Below, in pieces: positions 7,754 to 17,131 of a stretch of 64,000 bases of DNA. The position numbers and the translations under genes are program-made. The notes below the pieces were generated by a model. It saw only the letters and a list, made by a program, of their open reading frames with translations, had not been told where the DNA came from and made no database searches. Source of the stretch: Pseudodesulfovibrio cashew (GTDB lineage: Bacteria; Desulfobacterota; Desulfovibrionia; Desulfovibrionales; Desulfovibrionaceae); the NCBI RefSeq assembly GCF_009762795.1, contig NZ_CP046400.1:2271501-2335500 (forward strand), written 5' to 3'. Numbering within the stretch: position 1 is the first letter of the stretch; the number at the start of each line of letters is the position of its first letter.

Positions 7754-9868
7754 TTGATAGACAAGGAACATCTGCACGCGTTTTTCTATCCCGAGACCGT
7801 GGCTGTGATCGGCGCGTCCGCCACGCCCGGCAAAGTCGGGCACACTATCGTCGCCAACATGATCGGGGCCGGGTACAAAGGCAAACTCTATCCGGTTAAC
7901 CCCAAGGCGAGCGAAATTGAAGGGCTCCCCGTGGTCAACGACATCGCGGGCCTGCCTCCCGGACTCGACCTCGGTGTTATCTCGGTGCCCCGTCAGTTCG
8001 TGCTGCCGTCAATGGAGGCCCTGGCCGAGCGCGGCACCAAGGCGGCCATCATCATCACCGCCGGGTTCAAGGAGGTGGGACGCGAGGGGTATGAGCTGGA
8101 GCGGGAGATCATCGAGTTGTGCGAGCGGACCGGCATGGCGCTCCTCGGCCCCAACTGCCTGGGCATGATCAACACGGCGGTCGGCGTCAATGCCTCGTTC
8201 GCCACGGGTCAGCCCAAGCCGGGTTCCATCGCGTTCTTTTCCCAGTCCGGAGCCCTGTGCGTGGCCATCCTGGATTGGGCCCTGGGCGAGAACATCGGGT
8301 TCTCCAAGTTCGTCAGCCTGGGTAACAAGGCGGTCCTGGACGAGGCGGACATGCTCGACTACCTCAACCGCGACCGCGACACTTCGGTCATCCTCGGCTA
8401 TGTCGAGAACGTGGAGCACGGAGACGCCTTTCTGGAGGCGGCGCGCAGGACCTGCCTGAACAAGCCGGTGATCATGATCAAGTCCGGCACCACGGCGGCG
8501 GGTGCCAAGGCCGCTTCATCGCACACCGGGGCCATCGCCGGGTCCGACCAGACCTACACCGCCGCCTTCCACCAGTCCGGCGTCATCCGGGTGGGTGACG
8601 TGGCCACGCTCTTCAATCTGGCCCAGGCCTTTTCCAGCCAGCCGCTTCCCAAGGGACCCAATCTGGCAGTGGTCACCAACTCCGGCGGGCCGGGCATCCT
8701 CACGGCGGACACGGCGGACCGCTCCAGCCTGACCATGGCCGCGCTCTCCCAGCGGACCATCCAGCGGCTCCAGGATTTTCTCCCCAGCTACGCCGCCTTC
8801 TACAACCCGGTGGACATCATCGGCGACGCAGACGCCACTCGCTATCGCAAGGCCGTCGACGTGGTGGCGGACGATCCCATGGTCCACGCCATCCTGGTCC
8901 TGCTCACGCCTACGGCAACAGTGCAGATCGAGGAGACGGCCGAGGCGCTCATCCATACGGCCCGGCGCAGCGGCAAGCCCGTGTTCGCCTGTTTCATGGG
9001 CAAGACCCGTGTGGCCAAGGCAAGAGACATGCTCATGGAGGCCGGGATTCCCTGCTACGCATTTCCTGAGGCGGCGGTGCGCTCCATCGAGGCCATGTAC
9101 AAGTATTACATCTGGAAGCATCGCCCGGAGTCCGAGTATGCGCCTGTGGAGCGCGACTTGGAACAGGCCGCCAAGGTTATCCGGGAGCACGAGCGGCGCA
9201 GCCAGCCCGAGATCGTCGAGTTCGAGGCCCAGCAGGTGCTTCGGGCCTACCATCTGCCCACGCCCGCAACCACGCTGGCCCGCTCCTCGGACGAGGCCGT
9301 GGCCGCCGCCGAGGAGATCGGCTACCCCGTGGTGCTCAAGATCGCTTCGCCGGACATTTCCCACAAATCCGACGTGGGCGGGGTCAAGGTCAACCTGCAA
9401 GACGCGGGCGAGGTCATGGCCGCCTTCAAGGACATCACGGCCCGGGCGCAGCGTATGCGCAGGGAAGCCTACATCGCGGGCTGTCTGGTCCAGGAGATGG
9501 CTCCCGCCGGCGTCAAGGAAGTGATCATCGGCTTCAAGCGGGACGACCAGTTCGGCCCCATGCTCATGTTCGGGCTCGGCGGCATCTACGTGGAGATCAT
9601 GAAGGATATCGCCTTCAAACTGGCTCCGCTCTCGCGCCGGGATGCCTTCGAGATCGTCCGCGAGATCCGGTCCTATATGCTGCTCAAGGGACTCAAGGGC
9701 GAACCGCCGGTGAACTTCGCCGCCCTGGAGGATATCATTCTGACCATGTCCCAACTGGCCCTGGACTTTCCGCAGGTCCTGGAGGCCGAGTTCAACCCGG
9801 TGCTGGTCAACAATGAGCGGGCCATCGTCGCAGACGTGCGCATGACCCTGCGGCTGAAGGACCAGTAG
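7754..9868 (+). CDS. ADP-forming acyl-CoA synthetase (acetate-CoA ligase type), fused alpha-beta
   Basis: The protein (704 residues, TTG start at 7754 with AGGAG seven bases upstream) joins the CoA-binding alpha part and the ATP-grasp beta part of NDP-forming acyl-CoA synthetases. The N-terminal Rossmann domain shows VAVIGASATPGKVGHTIVAN (about 16-35). The ligase domain carries SSHTGAIAGSD, whose His (about 257) is the phosphorylated residue of the family. The C-terminal ATP-grasp contains KIASPDISHKSDVGGVKVNL (about 529-548). The enzyme interconverts acyl-CoA plus ADP and Pi with acid plus ATP, and in anaerobes usually serves to make ATP from acetyl-CoA or other acyl-CoA. The exact acyl group is unknown. 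Confidence 0.92.
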   Translation: MIDKEHLHAFFYPETVAVIGASATPGKVGHTIVANMIGAGYKGKLYPVNPKASEIEGLPVVNDIAGLPPGLDLGVISVPRQFVLPSMEALAERGTKAAIIITAGFKEVGREGYELEREIIELCERTGMALLGPNCLGMINTAVGVNASFATGQPKPGSIAFFSQSGALCVAILDWALGENIGFSKFVSLGNKAVLDEADMLDYLNRDRDTSVILGYVENVEHGDAFLEAARRTCLNKPVIMIKSGTTAAGAKAASSHTGAIAGSDQTYTAAFHQSGVIRVGDVATLFNLAQAFSSQPLPKGPNLAVVTNSGGPGILTADTADRSSLTMAALSQRTIQRLQDFLPSYAAFYNPVDIIGDADATRYRKAVDVVADDPMVHAILVLLTPTATVQIEETAEALIHTARRSGKPVFACFMGKTRVAKARDMLMEAGIPCYAFPEAAVRSIEAMYKYYIWKHRPESEYAPVERDLEQAAKVIREHERRSQPEIVEFEAQQVLRAYHLPTPATTLARSSDEAVAAAEEIGYPVVLKIASPDISHKSDVGGVKVNLQDAGEVMAAFKDITARAQRMRREAYIAGCLVQEMAPAGVKEVIIGFKRDDQFGPMLMFGLGGIYVEIMKDIAFKLAPLSRRDAFEIVREIRSYMLLKGLKGEPPVNFAALEDIILTMSQLALDFPQVLEAEFNPVLVNNERAIVADVRMTLRLKDQ

Positions 9869-9874
9869 GGCGGG

Positions 9875-10072
9875 CTAGCGCTTCCGCAGTTCGGTCACGC
9901 TTTCACCGCCAATGCCCCAGTTGTCGGTGTCCACCTCGTCGATGATGACGAAGGTTGTCTTGGGGTTCTTTCCCAGTACCTCCTCCAGAAGCCTGGTCAC
10001 GCCTTTGATCAGTTCTTTTTTCTGTTGGGCTGTGGCGCCTTCCCTGGTGATGCGGATATTGACGAACGGCAT
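9875..10072 (-). CDS. 4-oxalocrotonate tautomerase family enzyme
   Basis: This 65-residue protein has the family start [12 protein letters not shown]: the Pro after the cleaved Met is the catalytic base. The usual helix ([19 protein letters not shown]) and strand (TTFVIIDEV) follow, and it ends with [10 protein letters not shown]. Members form hexamers of about 60 residues and catalyse keto-enol tautomerisation. The stop is six bases from the end of the convergent acyl-CoA synthetase gene. The natural substrate is unknown. Confidence 0.93.
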   Translation of the reverse strand: MPFVNIRITREGATAQQKKELIKGVTRLLEEVLGKNPKTTFVIIDEVDTDNWGIGGESVTELRKR

Positions 10073-10242
10073 GGCTTTCCTCCTGTTTCGGTTTTGCGGC
10101 CCGGAGAAGGACCGTCACGTTTTTTTCTAGCAGACCGATGCCGGGGTGCAAACCCATGCGGCGTACAACCGGTAATCCGAGAAGTACTTTTCCCGGTTTT
10201 CCCCTTGCCAAACCGGGCAGGCGATTTATTATTTTCCCCATC

Positions 10243-10788
10243 ATGCGACAGTACACCATCGGCACCGGCACCCTCTTCATTCGCGAAGGAGACATCACGC
10301 GCCTGGACATTGACGCCATCGTCAATGCCGCCAATTCCCGCCTTGCGGGGGGAGGAGGCGTGGACGGCGCCATTCACAGCGCCGCCGGATACATGGAATT
10401 GCAAGGGGCCTGCCGGGCCATCATCGACGAGATCGGTTCGCTTCCCGCAGGGGAGGCGGTCATTACGCCCGGCTTCAAGCTGCCCGCCAAAAACATCATC
10501 CATACCGTCGGCCCCATCTGGCGCGGCGGTGGTCAGGATGAGCCGCGCAAGTTGCGCAACGCCTACCTGAACAGCCTGAAGCTGGCCGCAGAAAACGGTC
10601 TGCGAACCATCGCCTTTCCCGCCATATCCTGCGGCGTCTATGGATATCCCGTGGAAGACGCCGCGCACATCGCGCTCTCGGCCCTCAAGGAAGGGCTGGA
10701 AGCCGGACTGGTCGGCGAGGCGGGCATGGTTCTGCACGGCCAGCCTGCCTACGAGCTGTGGTGTTCCGTCGCGGACGAAGTCGTGTAA
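10243..10788 (+). CDS. Macro-domain O-acetyl-ADP-ribose deacetylase family protein
   Basis: This 181-residue single macro domain is of the YmdB/MacroD type. The ADP-ribose-binding segments are [20 protein letters not shown] (about residues 20-39), AIHSAAG, the [22 protein letters not shown] stretch, and the second loop [13 protein letters not shown]. Family enzymes remove acetyl from O-acetyl-ADP-ribose or ADP-ribose from proteins. The start at 10243 is favoured because the domain begins at once; the open frame extends upstream to 10138 but that part has no domain similarity. The gene is 15 bases upstream of hslV and may be in the same transcript. Confidence 0.92.
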   Translation: MRQYTIGTGTLFIREGDITRLDIDAIVNAANSRLAGGGGVDGAIHSAAGYMELQGACRAIIDEIGSLPAGEAVITPGFKLPAKNIIHTVGPIWRGGGQDEPRKLRNAYLNSLKLAAENGLRTIAFPAISCGVYGYPVEDAAHIALSALKEGLEAGLVGEAGMVLHGQPAYELWCSVADEVV

Positions 10789-10803
10789 CCAAGGAGAAGA
10801 CAC

Positions 10804-11346
10804 GTGGAACTCAGAGGAACGACCATTGTCGCGGTCAAGGACGAGAACGGCACCGCCGTGGCCGGTGACGGCCAGGTGACCCTCGGCCAGGCCGTGGTCA
10901 TGAAACACACCGCGCGCAAGGTGCGGCGCATATACAAGGACAAGGTCACGGTGGGTTTCGCCGGGGCAACCGCCGACGCCTTCACCCTGTGTGAGCGGTT
11001 CGAAGCCAAGCTGGAGAGCTACGCGGGCAACTTGCTCCGGGCTGCCGTGGAGCTGGCCAAGGATTGGCGTACGGACAAGTACCTGCGCAAGCTGGAGGCG
11101 ATGCTTCTCGCGGCCGACGGCGAACACGTGCTGGTGATTTCCGGCACGGGTGACGTCATCGAACCCGATGACGGCGTGGCCGCCATCGGCTCAGGCGGTT
11201 CCTACGCCCTGGCCGCAGCCCGGGCGCTCAAACGAAACACCGACCTTTCCGCTGGCGCCATCGCCCAAAGAGCCATGGAGATCGCTTCGGAAATCTGCGT
11301 TTACACCAACGATAACATCATCTTGGAATCACAGGAAAAAGAATAA
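10804..11346 (+). CDS. hslV: ATP-dependent protease peptidase subunit HslV
   Basis: This is the 180-residue proteolytic subunit of the HslUV (ClpQY) protease, a cytoplasmic dodecamer. GTG start at 10804, with AAGGAG eight bases upstream. The protein begins [16 protein letters not shown]; the catalytic nucleophile is the first Thr of TTIVAV (residue 6), so a five-residue propeptide must be removed. [19 protein letters not shown] and [12 protein letters not shown] are standard HslV motifs, and the C-terminal [15 protein letters not shown] follows. hslU follows after a repeat-bearing spacer of 192 bases. Confidence 0.97.
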   Translation: MELRGTTIVAVKDENGTAVAGDGQVTLGQAVVMKHTARKVRRIYKDKVTVGFAGATADAFTLCERFEAKLESYAGNLLRAAVELAKDWRTDKYLRKLEAMLLAADGEHVLVISGTGDVIEPDDGVAAIGSGGSYALAAARALKRNTDLSAGAIAQRAMEIASEICVYTNDNIILESQEKE

Positions 11347-11538
11347 TCCCACACAACCCCCCCCCGCAGGCGTGTCAATCAAAAGACGCCTGACCGCTCC
11401 CCCCTCTCCGCAAAGCGGAGACAAAAAGTTTAGGAGGGGAGAAAGGGATGGGGGGTCTGGGGGGAAGGGGAAGAGGGGAAGCCCTTTACAAAGGGTTCCC
11501 CTCTTCCCCTTCCCCCCAGCCGCCGGAGGCTACATATC
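11347..11538 (+). repeat. Repeat element with long hairpin between hslV and hslU
   Basis: The spacer holds three inverted repeats. A 7-bp stem lies at 11367-11392 (CAGGCGT/ACGCCTG), and CTCCGCAAAGCGGAG lies at 11407-11421. A near-perfect stem of about 27 bp follows between about 11459 and 11517: a G/A-rich arm and its complement with one bulged G and a loop of about four bases. The element ends GCCGCCGGAGGC; the GGAGG inside this end is the Shine-Dalgarno sequence of hslU. A related G-rich string adjoining CCGGCG occurs at 43299-43322, so this is probably a dispersed REP-like family. It may weaken or process the mRNA between the two genes. Confidence 0.75.
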
Positions 11539-12915
11539 ATGAGCAATTTGACTCCCAGAGAAATCGTATCGGAACTGGACAGGTACATCATCGGCCAGAA
11601 CGCGGCCAAACGGATGGTGGCAATCGCCATGCGCAACCGCTGGCGTCGCCAGCAGATCGAACCGGAATTGCGGGACGAGATCGCGCCCAAGAATATCATC
11701 CTGATGGGCCCCACGGGTGTGGGCAAGACCGAGATCGCCCGCCGCCTGGCAAAGCTGGCCAACTGTCCGTTTTTCAAGGTCGAGGCCACCAAGTTCACCG
11801 AGGTGGGCTACGTGGGACGCGACGTGGAATCCATGGTCCGCGACCTCATGGAGATCGGCGTGAGCATGGTCCACAAGGAGGAGGCCGAGAAGGTGCGCAT
11901 CAAGGCGGAAAAGAACGCCGAGGAGCGCTTGCTTGACCTGCTTCTGCCCCGCACCAAGCCCAAGCAGTCGACCGGTTTCTTCATGTCCTCGCCGTCGGGC
12001 GAGATCGAGGAGGCCGAGCCGCCCAAGGACGACACCACTCGCGAGAAGTTTCGCCAGATGTTCCGCCAGGGCCAACTCGACGAGCGCGAGGTGGAGCTGG
12101 AGGTCACGGTCCAGTCCGGCGCGCAGGTGGAGATCATGGCCATCCCCGGCATGGAGGAGATGGGCTCCAATCTGCAAAGCGCCTTCTCCAACATGTTCCC
12201 CGGCAAGAAGAAGCCCCGCAAGATGAAGATCAAGGATGCCTATCAGGTGCTCATTGACGAAGAGGCGGACAAGCTCATCGACCCGGACGCCGTGAACGAG
12301 CTGGCACGCGAGCGTGTGGAGCAGCAGGGCATCCTGTTCGTGGACGAAATGGACAAGATCGCCTCCCGCCAGGAGGGCGCTGGCGGCAACTCCGACGTGT
12401 CCCGCGAGGGTGTGCAGCGCGATCTGCTGCCCGTGGTCGAGGGCAGCGTGGTCAATACCAAGTACGGCATGGTCAAAACCGACCACATCCTGTTCATTGC
12501 GGCGGGCGCATTCCATTTCGCCAAGCCGTCCGATCTGATTCCGGAGCTCCAGGGCCGTTTCCCCCTGCGCGAGGAGTTGGACTCCCTGCACAAGGAGGAG
12601 TTCTACCGCATTCTCACCGAGCCGAAGAACGCCCTGACCGTGCAGTACAAGGCGCTGCTGAAGACCGAGGGAGTGACAGTGGACTTCACCAAGGAGGCGC
12701 TGGAGGAGATCGCGGCCAACGCCGAGAAGATCAACGAGGAGACCGAGAACATCGGCGCGCGCAGGCTCTACACCATCATGGAAAAGATCCTGGCCAACCT
12801 CTCCTTCGAGGCCCCGGACAAATCCGGCCAGACCGTTGTCATCGACCGCGAATACGTCAAGGAGCAGATCGACGACGTGATCGAGGACCGCGACCTCTCC
12901 CGCTATATCCTCTAG
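11539..12915 (+). CDS. hslU: ATP-dependent protease ATPase subunit HslU
   Basis: This is the 458-residue AAA+ unfoldase that forms a hexamer on HslV and feeds it proteins. Walker A is GPTGVGKT (about 56-63) and Walker B is [11 protein letters not shown] (about 264-274). The HslU-specific I-domain lies between (about 110-240). The sensor region [20 protein letters not shown] and the C-terminal tail ending in RDLSRYIL, which docks between HslV subunits, are intact. The Shine-Dalgarno GGAGG lies about nine bases before the ATG, inside the end of the upstream repeat element. Confidence 0.97.
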   Translation: MSNLTPREIVSELDRYIIGQNAAKRMVAIAMRNRWRRQQIEPELRDEIAPKNIILMGPTGVGKTEIARRLAKLANCPFFKVEATKFTEVGYVGRDVESMVRDLMEIGVSMVHKEEAEKVRIKAEKNAEERLLDLLLPRTKPKQSTGFFMSSPSGEIEEAEPPKDDTTREKFRQMFRQGQLDEREVELEVTVQSGAQVEIMAIPGMEEMGSNLQSAFSNMFPGKKKPRKMKIKDAYQVLIDEEADKLIDPDAVNELARERVEQQGILFVDEMDKIASRQEGAGGNSDVSREGVQRDLLPVVEGSVVNTKYGMVKTDHILFIAAGAFHFAKPSDLIPELQGRFPLREELDSLHKEEFYRILTEPKNALTVQYKALLKTEGVTVDFTKEALEEIAANAEKINEETENIGARRLYTIMEKILANLSFEAPDKSGQTVVIDREYVKEQIDDVIEDRDLSRYIL

Positions 12916-12917
12916 AC

Positions 12918-13715
12918 ATGGCGAGCAAGATTGAACTCATCGGCGTCCCGCTGGACGAGAATTCCTCGTACCTGCGGGGCGCCGCTGCCGGTCCTGCGGC
13001 CATGGTCGAGGCTCTGCATTGCGACTCCGCCAACCTGTGGACCGAGACCGGTTTCGACATGGCTCCGGTGTTGCTGGACAAGGGGAGCCTGACGCTACCG
13101 GACGGCGAGGCAGCCATACGGGCAATTGAAGAAGCGGCGACTGAGGCCGGGCGTTCCGGCACGCCGATTTTTCTGGGCGGCGACCACTCCGTAACCTACC
13201 CTCTGGTCAAGGGATTGCGACGGGCCGTGGACGATTTCGCCATTCTTCACTTCGACGCGCATCCCGATTGCTACGAGGCCTTTGAGGGCAACCCCTATTC
13301 CCACGCCAGTCCGTTCACGCGGATCATGGAGGATGGTTGCTGCACGCGGCTGGTCTCAGTGGGCATCCGCACGGCTTCGGGCGAGCAGCGGGACGTGCGT
13401 GAGCGGCTGGGCATCGAATGGCTGGAGATGAAGGACCGGGCTGCCTGGCCTCGTCTGTCCTTTGATACGCCGGTCTATGTTTCCTTCGATCTCGACGTGC
13501 TGGACCCGGCTTTCGTCCCGGGCGTGTCGCACCACGAACCGGGCGGGATGAGCGTGCGCGAGGCGCTGGACATCCTGCACGCTCTCGATGCCCCCATCGT
13601 GGGGGCCGACGTGGTGGAACTCAACCCGAGCAGGGACGTGAACGGCGTGACCGCCATGGTGGCGGCCAAAATTCTCCGTGAGATCGCCGGAGTCATGTTG
13701 CGGAATGGAAGCTAG
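12918..13715 (+). CDS. Ureohydrolase (arginase/agmatinase/formiminoglutamase family)
   Basis: This 265-residue enzyme has all the manganese-ligand motifs of the family: GGDHSVTYP (about 88-96), FDAHPDCYE (about 112-120) and SFDLDVLDPAF (about 189-199), plus the late Glu in VELNP. It hydrolyses a guanidino compound to urea and an amine. Whether the substrate is arginine, agmatine or another guanidine cannot be read off. The ATG lies two bases after the hslU stop, so translation is probably coupled. Its stop overlaps the end of the convergent gene 13712-15163 by four bases. Confidence 0.9.
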   Translation: MASKIELIGVPLDENSSYLRGAAAGPAAMVEALHCDSANLWTETGFDMAPVLLDKGSLTLPDGEAAIRAIEEAATEAGRSGTPIFLGGDHSVTYPLVKGLRRAVDDFAILHFDAHPDCYEAFEGNPYSHASPFTRIMEDGCCTRLVSVGIRTASGEQRDVRERLGIEWLEMKDRAAWPRLSFDTPVYVSFDLDVLDPAFVPGVSHHEPGGMSVREALDILHALDAPIVGADVVELNPSRDVNGVTAMVAAKILREIAGVMLRNGS

Positions 13716-15163
13716 CGCTTGAGGGATTGCAGGATGCTTTCAACTTTCTTATAGCCCGGCCTGACGTTCTGGATGTGTCCCAGAACCTTGGCGGCGTCAC
13801 GGTCATAGTGGGCTCTGGCGAAAACCTGGCCCATTATGTAGGCTGCTTCGATATTTTTTTCGTAGAGGGAGGAATCGAGGCGGATGGCCTGTTGGAATTG
13901 TTCCGCCGCCCGTCGCAGGTCCTTGCCTTCCACATAGGCCATACCCCGGTTGAAGGGGATTGTGGCGTCTTCAGGGGCGCGGATGGCGGCTTCTCCGTAA
14001 GCCTTGACCGCTTCCTGCCAGCATTTGCGGCGTCTCAGGAGCATGCCGAGCCGGTTGTACCATGACCAGTGGGCTTCGACCCGGTAGGCTCTGGCCAGCC
14101 TGGTGCACAGGGTCAGCAGTCCCTCTGCGGCCTCCTCTTTCCTGCCAAAAATCTCGTCGGCGTATTTGACGGCCATGGTTACGCACTCCGGCAGGCGTTG
14201 TGCGTGGGTCAATCTGATCGACTCCTCAAGGTAGGTCGCCGCCTTCTGGATATCCCCTCGGCCAAGATAGATTTCGCCGATTTCCCGTTTCCGTCCGGGA
14301 TGGAGCGGGGAGAGATCGTCGATGCGCTCCAGATAGCGAAGAACGCCGTCCTCGTCATCGTCTTCCCGGTAGTATTCAACAATTTTCTTGAGTGGCTCAA
14401 GGTACATGGGCGCATTCTGTGCGGCCTGAAGGTAAAGCTTGAGCGCGTCGTCGCGTTTGGTGAGTCCCTTGAGCGCATCCCCCATGATAAGCAACCCAGC
14501 GGGGCTTCCTGGTTTGCGCTGCAGGATGTCCCTGGCCACGCCGTAGGCCAGGGCGAACTCCACATTGCCCAGCTTTCGCTTTCCCTCGCGCACTAGCTTG
14601 CCAATTTCATCCTGAGGAACCAGGGTGTTGGCGATCTTTTCGATGAGTACGTTGAGGGAGATGGGCTTGGTGATGAAGTTGTCCGCCCCTGCTTCCACAA
14701 ACTGGGCGACTTGGTCCTTGTCTCCGTCGTTGGTCAGGACAATGACCAGCATATCCTTGTAGGCGGCTTTGAGTTCCTCAAGAAAGGGAAGGGTGGAGCG
14801 GCCATCGAGGTTGGCTTCAAGAAAGAGCAGCGGGTGCTTGTCGTGCTCTCGGTATATCCGGATTTCCTTGAACGCCTTTTCCTTGTTCGGGGAGAGGCGG
14901 ATGCGCTCCTGATCGATTCGGAGCTCCTTGTAGAACGACTTGCGGAAGTTGTTGTAGAAGGTTCGATCCTGGCTGATGATCAGGAACAATCCGTCGTCAC
15001 CGTCCACAAAGCGGTAGACGATGTCGCTATACTTGTTGATGACGTGGTCGTCAGCCTTCAGGAGGTAGACGCTTTTGGTCTCCAACTCCTGGTGCTGCTC
15101 CTCGATGTCCGTGGTGTCGCTCTTGACCACGTACACGTTTTTCATCCTGTTGCGCTTGGTCAC
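13712..15163 (-). CDS. Degenerate receiver domain plus TPR repeat protein
   Basis: The 483-residue protein starts with GTG at 15163, with GGAGG six bases upstream. Residues about 70-185 look like a CheY-type receiver: LLFLEANLDGR holds the phospho-acceptor region, VIVLTND the conserved Thr and NFITKPIS the conserved Lys. The position where Asp is expected appears to be Glu (LEAN), so phosphorylation is doubtful and a constitutive form is possible. Residues about 195-475 are tetratricopeptide repeats (for example FNRGMAYVEGKDLRRAAEQF), which bind other proteins. Similar REC-TPR proteins occur widely in Desulfovibrio. The partner is unknown. Confidence 0.82.
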   Translation of the reverse strand: MTKRNRMKNVYVVKSDTTDIEEQHQELETKSVYLLKADDHVINKYSDIVYRFVDGDDGLFLIISQDRTFYNNFRKSFYKELRIDQERIRLSPNKEKAFKEIRIYREHDKHPLLFLEANLDGRSTLPFLEELKAAYKDMLVIVLTNDGDKDQVAQFVEAGADNFITKPISLNVLIEKIANTLVPQDEIGKLVREGKRKLGNVEFALAYGVARDILQRKPGSPAGLLIMGDALKGLTKRDDALKLYLQAAQNAPMYLEPLKKIVEYYREDDDEDGVLRYLERIDDLSPLHPGRKREIGEIYLGRGDIQKAATYLEESIRLTHAQRLPECVTMAVKYADEIFGRKEEAAEGLLTLCTRLARAYRVEAHWSWYNRLGMLLRRRKCWQEAVKAYGEAAIRAPEDATIPFNRGMAYVEGKDLRRAAEQFQQAIRLDSSLYEKNIEAAYIMGQVFARAHYDRDAAKVLGHIQNVRPGYKKVESILQSLKR

Positions 15164-15250
15164 GGCGCGCCTCCATGAGAAATTTCGATCCGCAAGAATC
15201 GCACGCGCCGATGTTCGCAGATTATACTGCGCAGGGAAACCCTTTTATAA

Positions 15251-17131
15251 TTATTCCGGCAGAACGGCCGAGGCCGCAGGGCGTTCCTCGCCGCCCTTTA
15301 CCTGGGCGATGGCTTCGGCGTAGGCCTGGAACACGTCGTCGCGATTGATCAGGCCGATGATATCGGAGGTGCTGGTCTCTGCAACTACCGGGATCTGGCC
15401 GTAGTCCGTGTTCACGAAGCGGAGCAGGGCCTGGTACAGGTCGTAGTCCGGGCGTACGTACACGGGCCGCGACATCAGGTCGCGTACCACCACCAGCTCG
15501 TGAAGATCCTCCTCGAACATCCAGTTGCGGACGTTGTGGATGGAAACCATGCCCACGTAGTCGCCGTTTTCGGTGCTGCGGACAGGGAAGTAGAGCTGGT
15601 CTGAGTTGGCGATGATGTCGGTCAGCGCCTTGAGCGTGGTGGACTCCTCCAGGACAATGACGTCACCGGGGTTGTAGAAGTCCGAGACATGCATCTGTTC
15701 CAGCACGTTGATGGTCGCGTCCTCGGTATGGGCAGGGGAGTCGAATTTGTTCTCCACCTGGTGCTCGTAGAGGGAAAAGTTGCGGCTCAGGACCAGGCAC
15801 AAGGCTGAGGCTAACATCAGCGGCGCGAGCAGACCGTAACCCTGGGTAAGCTCAGTGACCATGATCAGCGGTCCGATGGGCGCGTTGGCCACTCCGGCGA
15901 AGAACGCTGCCATGCCCACCAGGATGTATGCGCCGGGCTGGGTGACGATGTCGGGGAAGAAATGGTTGCCGAACTTGCCGACCAGGCCGCCTGACATGCC
16001 GCCCACGAACAGGGCGGGCGCGAACATGCCGCCGGACAGGCCGGAGCCGATGGTCACCGAGGTGGCCACGGTCTTGCCCACGATGATGTAGCACATGCCG
16101 AGGGCCGGAATCTGGCCGAGGATGGCCAGCTCGAGCCAGCCGTAGCCGCCCGAGAGCAGGCCGCCGGTTACCAGGCCGTCTGTTGCCGTATAAGGGTACA
16201 GGATGCCGAGCAGCCCCATGGCCAGACCGCCCAGGGCCATGGACCACATTAGCCCGACCTTTTCCCTGAGCGGGAAGAAGACGTGATACTTGATGAAATA
16301 GAAGGTGCGGACGTACATCCAGCCCGCAGCCGCGCAGACAAAGGCGAGCAGTGCATAGAAGAGCAGTTCGCGCGGATCGGTGAAGGAAAAGCGGGGGATG
16401 CCGAAGATGGGCTCAGTGCCGAAAAAGAAGGTGAAGATGGAGTAGGCGACCACGGAACTCATGACCGAGGGCAGGATGGCCTCGGCCTCGAAGTCTTCGC
16501 GGTAAATGACCTCGACCGCGGTGAGAGCGCCGCCCAGGGGAGCACGGAAGATGGCGCCCAACCCGCCAGCCGCGCCCGAGAGCAGGAGCAGCCGCCGTTC
16601 CTTGGCGGAAAACTCGAATTTCGTGGCAAGCCATGAGCCGACGCCCGCGCCCATCTGTGTGATGGGGCCCTCGCGACCGGCCGAGCCGCCCGAGGCGATG
16701 GTCAGCACCGAACACAGACCCTTGATGATGGCCACACGGGGACGGATGACGCCCCCCTGGTTGTGGAAGGAATTGATGGTGGCGTCGGTGCCGTCGGTGC
16801 CGCCATTGATGGTCTCCGGGATGAAGCGGTTGACGAGCCAGCCCGTGATCAGGCCGGTGCCGGTGGTGAACACCGGGATGAGCCAGGGACGGAATGCGCC
16901 CTCCGGGCCGTGGAAGAGCCCTTCGCCCGCCGGATCAGGGGAAACCATGCCGGCCAGGTGGTGTTGAAGAAAGAATTTGCCCGCCTCGACCAGCCAGAAG
17001 AACCCCACGGCGACAAGGCCGGAGATGGTGCCGACCAGCACGCCGATGACGAGCCAGCGGAAAGAGGCAACGGTGGTATAGGACTTGGCTAATTCACGCC
17101 AGTAATTGAAAAATTGGTTCAAAAGACTCAT
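15251..17131 (-). CDS. ClC-type chloride channel/antiporter with CBS domains
   Basis: This 626-residue inner-membrane protein has about ten or more membrane helices (residues 25-440) and the ClC selectivity motifs: GSAGREGPITQMG (149-161), GSGLSGGMFAPALFVGG and the late GVANAPIGPL. The Glu of GREGP (154), the gating glutamate, is present. A cytoplasmic tail (about 470-615) carries two CBS domains, the second ending near IIGLINRDDVFQAY, which usually bind adenine nucleotides. Its ATG overlaps the ribF stop by four bases (ATGA), indicating coupled translation. Confidence 0.94.
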   Translation of the reverse strand: MSLLNQFFNYWRELAKSYTTVASFRWLVIGVLVGTISGLVAVGFFWLVEAGKFFLQHHLAGMVSPDPAGEGLFHGPEGAFRPWLIPVFTTGTGLITGWLVNRFIPETINGGTDGTDATINSFHNQGGVIRPRVAIIKGLCSVLTIASGGSAGREGPITQMGAGVGSWLATKFEFSAKERRLLLLSGAAGGLGAIFRAPLGGALTAVEVIYREDFEAEAILPSVMSSVVAYSIFTFFFGTEPIFGIPRFSFTDPRELLFYALLAFVCAAAGWMYVRTFYFIKYHVFFPLREKVGLMWSMALGGLAMGLLGILYPYTATDGLVTGGLLSGGYGWLELAILGQIPALGMCYIIVGKTVATSVTIGSGLSGGMFAPALFVGGMSGGLVGKFGNHFFPDIVTQPGAYILVGMAAFFAGVANAPIGPLIMVTELTQGYGLLAPLMLASALCLVLSRNFSLYEHQVENKFDSPAHTEDATINVLEQMHVSDFYNPGDVIVLEESTTLKALTDIIANSDQLYFPVRSTENGDYVGMVSIHNVRNWMFEEDLHELVVVRDLMSRPVYVRPDYDLYQALLRFVNTDYGQIPVVAETSTSDIIGLINRDDVFQAYAEAIAQVKGGEERPAASAVLPE

